From the NCBI RefSeq assembly GCF_003311645.1, contig NZ_QEST01000223.1, positions 1 to 64,000 on the forward strand: DNA of 64,000 bases, in the 5' to 3' direction. The position numbers and the translations under genes were made by a program. The stretch's first letter is position 1; each line of letters begins with the position of its first letter. This document shows, in pieces, positions 58,668-64,000 of this stretch. This stretch comes from Streptomyces sp. PT12. GTDB taxonomy: Bacteria; Actinomycetota; Actinomycetes; Streptomycetales; Streptomycetaceae. Under the pieces are notes generated by a model. That model was not told where the DNA came from. It did no database searches and saw nothing but the letters and a program-made list of their open reading frames with translations.

Positions 58668-59336
58668 ATGAGCGATGGGGCAGCGGAGATGATGCGGATC
58701 TTCGAGCAGACGGGGCTTGGGGTTCCGCCGGTGCCCGATGAACTACGCGGGGAGGTACGGCAGTTGCGGCCCTGGGCGTTCGCGACGCGAGGCATCGACC
58801 CGATGGCGATGTACATGTTCGACCGGCACCCCGTGGACGAGGCCGTCGCCGGGCCCGGTGAGGACTACATGGCCGTCTGCCACGCGGGCCAAGGCACCAA
58901 CTCGTATGCCGTCACGTACCACTTGGTGTTCGGCCCCCTCGCGCTGTTCGTGCAGACCGGCTGGGGCGGCGCCTACATGGACAGCGTGCGCACGGCCGCG
59001 CAGGTCAGGGAGCAGTTCAGCCGCTGCGCCGAGCTGGCCGAACGCGCCGCGCGGCTCCGCGACGCGCCGGGGGACGACGCGCCTGGGCGCGCGCCCCGGC
59101 GGCTGATCGTGGCGGACAGCGCCCTGCGCCGCACCGCCCACTGCGGCTGGCTCGACGAGGCGCCGGGGGACCAGGTGGCCGCGCAGGAGTGGTTCAGGGC
59201 GCACCGTTGCCCGCGACCGGCGCGGGGCGAGGACGAAGAGGAGGACCCGTTCCCCGGCCTCACCGAGGCCGCCCGGCTCCTGGACGTGGCCCTCACCACG
59301 CGGACCCGGACGAGCCGCACAGCCCAGACGACCTAG
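58668..59336 (+). CDS. Hypothetical protein, 222 aa
   Basis: No family was recognised. The protein is soluble with mixed alpha/beta character: VPDELRGEVRQLRPWAFATR, MYMFDRHPVDEAVAG, TYHLVFGPLALFVQTGWGGA and QEWFRAHRCPRPARG. The tail is Thr/Arg-rich (TTRTRTSRTAQTT) and its TAG stop falls inside the first copy of the 18-bp repeat at 59324. ATG at 58668 was chosen as the start nearest the conserved-looking region. The stop may be recent, since the later repeat copies carry TGG at the same place. Confidence 0.7.
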   Translation: MSDGAAEMMRIFEQTGLGVPPVPDELRGEVRQLRPWAFATRGIDPMAMYMFDRHPVDEAVAGPGEDYMAVCHAGQGTNSYAVTYHLVFGPLALFVQTGWGGAYMDSVRTAAQVREQFSRCAELAERAARLRDAPGDDAPGRAPRRLIVADSALRRTAHCGWLDEAPGDQVAAQEWFRAHRCPRPARGEDEEEDPFPGLTEAARLLDVALTTRTRTSRTAQTT

Positions 59337-59395
59337 ACGCCCCAGACGACCTGGACGCCCCAGACGACCTGGACGCCCCAGACGACCTGGACGTC
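59324..59395. repeat. 18-bp tandem repeat with in-repeat stop codon
   Basis: Four copies of ccagacgacctggacgcc occur at 59324, 59342, 59360 and 59378; the last ends in gtc. The first copy carries cctaga where others have cctgga, creating the TAG stop of the 58668 gene. The unit length keeps reading frame. Confidence 0.9.
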
Positions 59396-59707
59396 ACAGA
59401 CAACCTGTGCGACCCGCACGAGCCGAACGCCCTCCACGGCCCCACACGCAGCCCGCACGGCCTTGGCTGCGGCCCTATGGACGTTCAACGCCCGGCCCCT
59501 TGACGCCCCTTGGGGGCGTTGCGATACTCCGGGTGATCGCAAGCGCTTTCCCACAGACGCGCCGTCGCTCCGTTCAGCGCGCGATCTCCCATGGATCCTT
59601 TCGCCGAGGGCGACGGGCGGCCCCCGAGTGAATCGATTCATGCAGGTAACACCCCCCGCACCAAGGCGGCGCGTCGTCCTCGATTCCCCCACCCTCAGGA
59701 GCGAACG
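59337..59707. other. Gap before the beta-helix gene
   Basis: The 371-base gap holds the tandem repeat (59324-59395) and a LacI-type operator (59539-59550). It also carries an aggag ribosome site directly before the next gene. No intact coding sequence was seen. Confidence 0.5.
59539..59550. promoter_or_regulatory. LacI-type operator candidate
   Basis: The sequence gcaagcgctttc is built around the perfect palindrome aagcgctt (59541-59548). It matches the GnAAnCGnTTnC-like core bound by LacI/GalR regulators in actinomycetes. It lies about 160 bases before the beta-helix gene, so sugar-responsive control is likely. The regulator gene is not in the window. Confidence 0.5.
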
Positions 59708-60841
59708 ATGGGACGCAGAGCCGCATTTCTCTCCGGAGTCGTCGCCTTGGTCACGGCGACGACGCTCACCGGCTCGGCCGGTGCCACGCCCGCCGCCGCG
59801 CAGGACTGCGGCGGCGGCTCGTACCAGGCGGAGGCCGTGCGCAACGGCAACGTCTGGAGCGGGCCCGGCTATTCGGGCAGCGACATGCTGTCCGCCGTGC
59901 GGGCCGCCGTCGACAGCCTGCCAGCCGGGCGCACGTCCAAGGCCCGCGTCGTCGTGCGCGGCAGCGGCGAGATGCCCGCCAACAGGTCGTTGGACGTGCC
60001 CAGTTACACCGTTCTCGACTTCTGCGGCACGGTCAATGTCGCGGGCTCGGTGGGCGCCAACCACGCCCCGATCCGCACCCAGAACACCACCGCCGTCGAG
60101 GTCCAGAACCTCACCATGACGGGCGCCCCCTACTTCGGGATCTTCGTCCGCAACGCCACCGACGTCCGCCTGGGCCAGATCGACCTCAGGCTCTCGGGCG
60201 GCCTCGGCATCCGCATCGACAACCATGCCAACCGCGACGTTCGCACCCGCGATGTGCGGATCGATGACGTCTATGTCTCGGGCACCAACAACCACGGCGT
60301 CGAGACCTATGGCGTGGACGGCCTGACCATCGGCACGGTCACGGCCCGCAACACCGCCTACTCCGGGCTGTTGCTCAACGACACGATCAACGCCACCGTG
60401 CAGCGCGTCGACGGCGAAGGCACGGGCGCGGGGACGGGCTACGCGGCGTTCCGGATGGCGAATCGCAACGGCCGGATCGGCGACAGCTACCCCACCAACA
60501 TCCGGGTCGGCGAGGTCATCGCCCGCGGCGGCGGGCGCGGCATCTTCTGCGTCTCGGAGAGCGGCGGCGCGGTGATCGACCGGATCACCCTGTCCAACAC
60601 AGGCAACAACGCCATCCTCATCGAGAACTGCTACAACGTGAACCTCGCCGCGCAGAGCGGCACGGTCAGCGGCGGCGGCGAGATCAGGCTGGCGGCGCGC
60701 AGCGAGTTCCCGAACAACCGGGACATCACGCTCCAGAACCTCACGGTCACCAACTCGTCGATCCGCGAGAGCCCGTGTGGGACCAATGTGGTCTACCGCA
60801 ACCTCACGCTGAACAACAGCAGCCGCGACACCTGTAGTTGA
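59708..60841 (+). CDS. Secreted right-handed beta-helix protein (pectin-lyase-like fold)
   Basis: The 377-aa product has a signal peptide (AAFLSGVVALVTATTLTGSA, then GATPAAAQ) and a parallel beta-helix rich in short repeats: VEVQNLTMTGAPYFGIFVRN, NHGVETYGVDGLTIGTVTAR, SGLLLNDTINATVQRVDGEG and NNRDITLQNLTVTNSS. Three cysteine pairs are spread along it. The fold is that of polysaccharide lyases and related hydrolases; the exact activity cannot be read from motifs, but the neighbouring pectate lyase gene suggests pectin or rhamnogalacturonan breakdown. ATG at 59708 has aggag six bases before it. Confidence 0.85.
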   Translation: MGRRAAFLSGVVALVTATTLTGSAGATPAAAQDCGGGSYQAEAVRNGNVWSGPGYSGSDMLSAVRAAVDSLPAGRTSKARVVVRGSGEMPANRSLDVPSYTVLDFCGTVNVAGSVGANHAPIRTQNTTAVEVQNLTMTGAPYFGIFVRNATDVRLGQIDLRLSGGLGIRIDNHANRDVRTRDVRIDDVYVSGTNNHGVETYGVDGLTIGTVTARNTAYSGLLLNDTINATVQRVDGEGTGAGTGYAAFRMANRNGRIGDSYPTNIRVGEVIARGGGRGIFCVSESGGAVIDRITLSNTGNNAILIENCYNVNLAAQSGTVSGGGEIRLAARSEFPNNRDITLQNLTVTNSSIRESPCGTNVVYRNLTLNNSSRDTCS

Positions 60842-60973
60842 GCCACCCGCGCCCATTCCCCCGCGCACGCCCCGCGCCCGGGAATGGGCGCGCTCCACGG
60901 TCTCGGCGGCCCATCTCGTCCGGTCCTGTCAGAACCGTTGACGCGACGGGAAGCGCCGCCTACCTTCGTCGGC

Positions 60974-61013
60974 ACCGCGTCTCGTACGCGATATCTCATA
61001 TACGAGACGCGGT
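60974..61013. promoter_or_regulatory. Long palindrome (GntR-type operator candidate)
   Basis: Arms accgcgtctcgta (60974-60986) and tacgagacgcggt (61001-61013) pair perfectly over 13 bp around a 14-base A+T-rich centre. It lies 35 bases before the decayed GntR-like gene, so it may be an autoregulatory operator left from the intact state. A further similar motif (tatgcgatacgcga) follows at once. Confidence 0.45.
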
Positions 61014-61048
61014 ATGCGATACGCGAAGCGAGACCCGAGGGCAGCCCT

Positions 61049-61285
61049 TTGAAGAACGCACCCCTGTCCGCGGGCGCCGTGCAGGTGCCCATCCCTTCCA
61101 GGACGCAGTGTGTCCCCGAGCACCTGGCCCATGCGATTCTGACCGGTCAACTCGCCCTCGGGACGGCCCTGGTGGTGACGGAGCTCGCGGCGCGCTTCAG
61201 CGAGTACGAGGGCGCCGCGGTGCGCACCGTGGACGCGGCGATGGCGCGTTCGGCCCTCGACGTCCGGCCGCCGCTCGAACCCGAG
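61049..61285 (+). pseudogene. GntR-family regulator remnant
   Basis: From a possible TTG start the frame reads EHLAHAILTGQLALGTALVV, TELAARF, which is the first part of a GntR-type DNA-binding domain. After ARF the conserved recognition helix (normally VSRTPVREAL) is lost and the sequence diverges. No effector domain follows. It therefore appears to be a non-functional remnant; a GntR-operator-like palindrome lies upstream. Confidence 0.5.
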
Positions 61286-61289
61286 GCGC

Positions 61290-61896
61290 CGCGGCGTCGT
61301 GGGCGAGGGCCCGGCCAGGTTCGCCGGGATCCGCGAGCTCCAGCCGCCCACCGACGAGGAGTTGGCGCGGCTCGGTGTCGTCCCCGAGCAGTCACCTGAC
61401 CCGGGGGAGCTGCTGGACCGCACCGGCGCCGAGATCGCCGTCGTCCGCACCCCGATCCACACCCATGGCGAGCTGGGCGTGATGTGGTGGACGGCGTGCT
61501 GGCCAACCCCCTGGCGCACGCCGTCGCCACCGCCCTGCGCATCGAGGGTTCCGACCGGGCCGAGGAGATCGCGTCGGTCGACGTCGAGCTCTACCGGGCT
61601 GCCGACGCTGACCAGCCGCTACGGCCGCACCGACCTGCTGGCCAACCTGGTCGCCCATCTCCGCGACGGCGCGCCGCTGCTGGTGCCGCTTGAGCGCACG
61701 GGCGCGTTCACCCGGCTCGTCGAGACGGTGCGCACCGCGCCCGACCCCGCCGAACTCCCGTGCTCCGCCTGGATGGTGGCGGAGGGCCCGCGAGGGCCTC
61801 GACGCCCTGACCGGCGAGGGCGTCCGCCGCCTGGCGCTCCACTCCGAGCTTGGCGCGCCCTGGGCCTCTTCCCCCGCGCCGCCGCACCACGCCTGA
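61290..61896 (+). pseudogene. Gfo/Idh/MocA-family oxidoreductase, multiply broken
   Basis: Pieces of an NAD(P)-binding sugar oxidoreductase appear in different frames: TGAEIAVVRTPIHTHGELG (about 61425-61480), then VDGVLANPLAHAVATALRIE (from about 61485, other frame), then YGRTDLLANLVAHLRDGAPL and LVPLERTGAFTRLVETVRTA (from about 61615, other frame), then LALHSELGAPWA (near 61840). Central parts are missing between them, so at least three deletions or frame shifts have occurred. An intact relative would have about 350-400 aa. The identity of the first part (before 61425) is uncertain. Confidence 0.6.
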
Positions 61897-61936
61897 CCAC
61901 CCACCCACCCACCCACCCACCCGCAGGAGCCGCAGC

Positions 61937-62458
61937 ATGAGAAGTCGCATCCCACGTCGTACCCCGAGGAGAACCCTGGCGCGCCCGGCCGCCGCCGTCC
62001 TGACCGCGTTGCCCCCGGCCGCCACCGCCACCCCGTGCGGCGACGACGGGATGTCGTCGGGCAGCGAGGGCGACGACACGGGCACCATCACGCTCCGGGA
62101 CAACGACGGTGGGCCGCGCACCGGCATCGGGAACGAGATCACCGAGGCGTTCGAGGCCCACCACCCCGACATCGACATGCGGTTCGTCGGCGTCCCCGGC
62201 GACCTCCAGGCCCTCGATGCCCCGTGGATCGCGCAGGCGCCGCCCACCCAGGCCGCGGTGGAGGCGCTCAGCGACGAGAACACCACGATCGTCGACCTGC
62301 CCTACCACCTGCCCGACTGGAACACCATCTCCAAGGCCGACACCGAGCCCAACTTCCAGCGCCTGCTGCTCGGCGAGATGAGCGCGCAGGAGTTCGCCGA
62401 CGACCTCGCCGAGCGGCTCGACGGGGCGCAGGCCGAGTGGCAGGAGCAGCGCCAGTGA
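61937..62458 (+). pseudogene. Sugar-binding lipoprotein (ABC uptake), internally deleted
   Basis: The 173-codon frame starts with a signal-like segment and ATATPCGDDG, followed by GNEITEAFEAHHPDIDMRFV, typical of the start of extracellular sugar-binding proteins. It then joins QALDAPWIAQAPPTQAAVEA and LPDWNTISKADTEPNFQRLL, typical of their C-termini. Family members have about 400-450 aa, so over 200 residues are lost although the frame is kept. A caggagc ribosome site precedes the ATG, and the pectate lyase gene overlaps its stop, so it may still be translated. Solute binding is unlikely. Confidence 0.6.
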
Positions 62459-63789
62459 GGCGCGCGGCGACGGCGGGGGGCGCGGGGATCGCGCTCGCGC
62501 TGGTCTGCGCGCTGGCCGCGCCGGTGCCGGGGCTGGCCGCCGAGCGCCACGGGGAGCACGACCCGGCGCGGGCCGTGCTCCCCGAGGGCGACGGCTGGGG
62601 CTCGGCGGAGGGCGGCGTCACCGGGGGCTCGGCCGCCGACCGCGACCACGTGTACACGGTCTCCACGCGCGAGGAGCTGGCCCGGGCGCTGGCCGACGAC
62701 CCCGGCGAGCCCCGGATCATCAAGGTCACCGGCACGATCGACGCCAACACCGCGCCCGATGGCACCCCCTTGACGTGCGACGACTACGCGACCGACGGCT
62801 ACAGCCTTGACGCGTACCTGGCCGCCTACGACCCCGGCGTCTGGGGCGACGCCGAGCCATCGGGCCCGCTGGAGGAGGCCCGCGTGGCCTCGGCCGCGCG
62901 CCAGGCCGAACGGGTCCTGCTGCAGGTCGGCTCGCACACCACCCTCATCGGCGTGGGCGACGACGCCCGCCTGCTGGGCGCCAGGCTCGATGTGCGGGGC
63001 GTGGAGAACGTGATCGTCCGCAATCTCACGTTCGAGGACACCTTCGACTGCTTCCCGCAGTGGGACCCGACCGACGGCGACACGGGCAACTGGAACTCCG
63101 AGTACGACAGCCTGGTGCTGTACGGCGCGGAGCGCGTGTGGGTGGACCACAGCACGTTCACCGACGGGCGCCGCCCCGACGCCGACCAGCCCGAGTACTT
63201 CGGGCGGCTGTTCCAGCAGCACGACGGCCAACTCGACATCGTGCGCGGCACCGACCTCGTCACCGTCAGCTGGAACGAGTTCACCGAGCACGACAAGACG
63301 ATCCTGCTCGGCAACAGCGACGGCGCGTCGGCCGACGACCGCGGCAGGCTGCGGACGACCTTCCACCACAACCTGTTCCACAACGTCAACGAGCGTGCGC
63401 CCCGCGTCCGTTACGGCCAGGTGGACGTCTACAACAACCACTTCAGGCAGGACGCGGGCGCCCGCTACGGCTACAGCTGGGGCATCGGCATCGAGGCCGC
63501 GCTGGTCGCCGAGTACAACGCGTTCACCCTGCCGCGAGGCCCTGAGGGCACGACCCCCGACCGCGTGCTGCACCGCTGGACGCCCGGCACCTCGGTGACC
63601 GAGGACGGCAACTGGGTCAACGCCCGCCCCGTCGACCTGCTCGGCGCCTACAACGCGGCCAACCCGGACGCCCCGCTCGGCGACGACGTCGGCTGGACGC
63701 CCGAGCTGCGCCCGCGCGTCGACCACCCCCTGCTGGTCCCCGTGCTGATCAGGGCGCACGCGGGGGCGGGGCAGCCGCTGTGGCGGTGA
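62455..63789 (+). CDS. Secreted pectate lyase (PL1-type)
   Basis: The 444-aa product has a signal peptide (GGAGIALALVCALAAPVPGLAA) when read from the GTG at 62455, which overlaps the preceding stop by four bases. The beta-helix domain has the PL1 features: DVRGVENVIVRNLTFEDTFD, WNSEYDSLVLYGAERVWVDH with the Asp-rich calcium site and WVDHSTF, TVSWNEFTEHDKTILLGNSD and RAPRVRYGQVDVYNNHF where Arg is the catalytic base in relatives. It cleaves de-esterified pectin outside the cell. It follows the decayed uptake gene and precedes a serine hydrolase gene by overlap. Confidence 0.92.
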   Translation: MRRAATAGGAGIALALVCALAAPVPGLAAERHGEHDPARAVLPEGDGWGSAEGGVTGGSAADRDHVYTVSTREELARALADDPGEPRIIKVTGTIDANTAPDGTPLTCDDYATDGYSLDAYLAAYDPGVWGDAEPSGPLEEARVASAARQAERVLLQVGSHTTLIGVGDDARLLGARLDVRGVENVIVRNLTFEDTFDCFPQWDPTDGDTGNWNSEYDSLVLYGAERVWVDHSTFTDGRRPDADQPEYFGRLFQQHDGQLDIVRGTDLVTVSWNEFTEHDKTILLGNSDGASADDRGRLRTTFHHNLFHNVNERAPRVRYGQVDVYNNHFRQDAGARYGYSWGIGIEAALVAEYNAFTLPRGPEGTTPDRVLHRWTPGTSVTEDGNWVNARPVDLLGAYNAANPDAPLGDDVGWTPELRPRVDHPLLVPVLIRAHAGAGQPLWR

Positions 63790-64000
63790 CACCCGCGGTG
63801 CACGGCACGACCGCGCCCGGATTCGAGGCCCCGCGCGTGGAGTTCGCGGCGGTGGGGTACGAGGAGGGCGCTCAGCTCGCCGTCCTGGTGGACGGCGAGC
63901 CGGTGGCCGACCTGTGGCGCGGGCCCGGGGTGGAGGGGGACTTGCTCCTGGGCGTGTTCTCCTCCACCAAGGGGGCGGCCTTCGCGGTGGTGGCGCTGCT
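63786..64000 (+). CDS. Beta-lactamase-fold serine hydrolase, N-terminal part (cut by window edge)
   Basis: The GTG at 63786 overlaps the pectate lyase stop (GTGA). The readable 71 codons contain GYEEGAQLAVLVDGEPVADL and the S-x-x-K motif in VFSSTKGAAF, typical of class C beta-lactamase-related esterases and serine hydrolases. The gene runs off the window at 64000, so its length and completeness cannot be judged. Coupling to the lyase suggests co-transcription. Confidence 0.8.
   Translation, partial: MTPAVHGTTAPGFEAPRVEFAAVGYEEGAQLAVLVDGEPVADLWRGPGVEGDLLLGVFSSTKGAAFAVVAL

Noticed and set aside
59324-59395. CRISPR-like appearance of the 18-bp repeat
   Set aside because: There are no spacers between copies; it is a coding-type tandem repeat.
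59333-60898. 521-aa minus-strand frame opposite the beta-helix gene
   Set aside because: It is a composition artefact containing the reverse-translated tandem repeat; the plus-strand secreted protein is well supported.

Overview
The window looks like chromosomal core sequence of a Streptomyces-type actinomycete. It has very high G+C with strong codon-position bias, many GTG starts and mycothiol-linked and developmental genes (a maleylpyruvate isomerase-fold protein, whiA). Its backbone is a gene order well known from Streptomyces chromosomes: uvrB, uvrA, uvrC-rapZ-yvcK-whiA, gap-pgk-tpiA-secG, pgi, pgl-opcA-zwf-tal-tkt, ctaB, cox15, then the suf operon and dapD. No rRNA, tRNA or CRISPR array was seen. 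The species cannot be named from this sequence alone.

Layout. (1) 1-312 is the 5' part of an IS4-type transposase running off the left edge. (2) 565-11 kb holds a secreted glycerophosphodiesterase with a PHO-box-like operator, uvrB, a TerD protein, a very large secreted glycosidase/phosphoesterase, and uvrA. (3) 11-17.6 kb holds two small enzymes and the uvrC-rapZ-yvcK-whiA operon. (4) 17.7-30.1 kb is central carbon metabolism: lower glycolysis with secG and an RbpA-family gene on the plus strand, pgi, and on the minus strand the oxidative and non-oxidative pentose-phosphate operon. (5) 30.4-36 kb holds haem O and haem A synthesis (ctaB, cox15), small proteins and a drug-type ABC exporter. 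(6) 36-42.7 kb is the Fe-S cluster operon sufR-sufB-sufD-Rieske-sufC-sufS-sufU-sufT, closed by a strong hairpin. (7) 42.8-53.7 kb holds dapD, dapA, an EI24-like membrane protein, a secreted nuclease, an APC permease and small enzymes.

From about 53.7 kb to the right edge the character changes to accessory sequence: secreted carbohydrate-active and phosphoesterase proteins, hypothetical proteins, many tandem or inverted repeats, and a run of broken genes. A 30-base element is repeated just after two stop codons (50196 and 58438), each copy followed by a different long hairpin. At 56.3-57.2 kb lie remnants of a small membrane protein, a CMD-family gene, an ABM-like gene and a DHFR-like gene. 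At 61.0-62.5 kb a decayed sugar-catabolic cluster (GntR-like regulator, Gfo/Idh/MocA oxidoreductase, sugar-binding lipoprotein) sits between two apparently intact secreted beta-helix proteins, one of them a pectate lyase.

I found no clearly new biological system. The points most worth a second look are the repeat/hairpin family, the partly decayed pectin cluster, the head-to-head truncated gene pair, the probable regulatory sites (PHO-like, LexA-like, the inverted repeat before sufR, the LacI-like site) and the RbpA paralogue beside secG.
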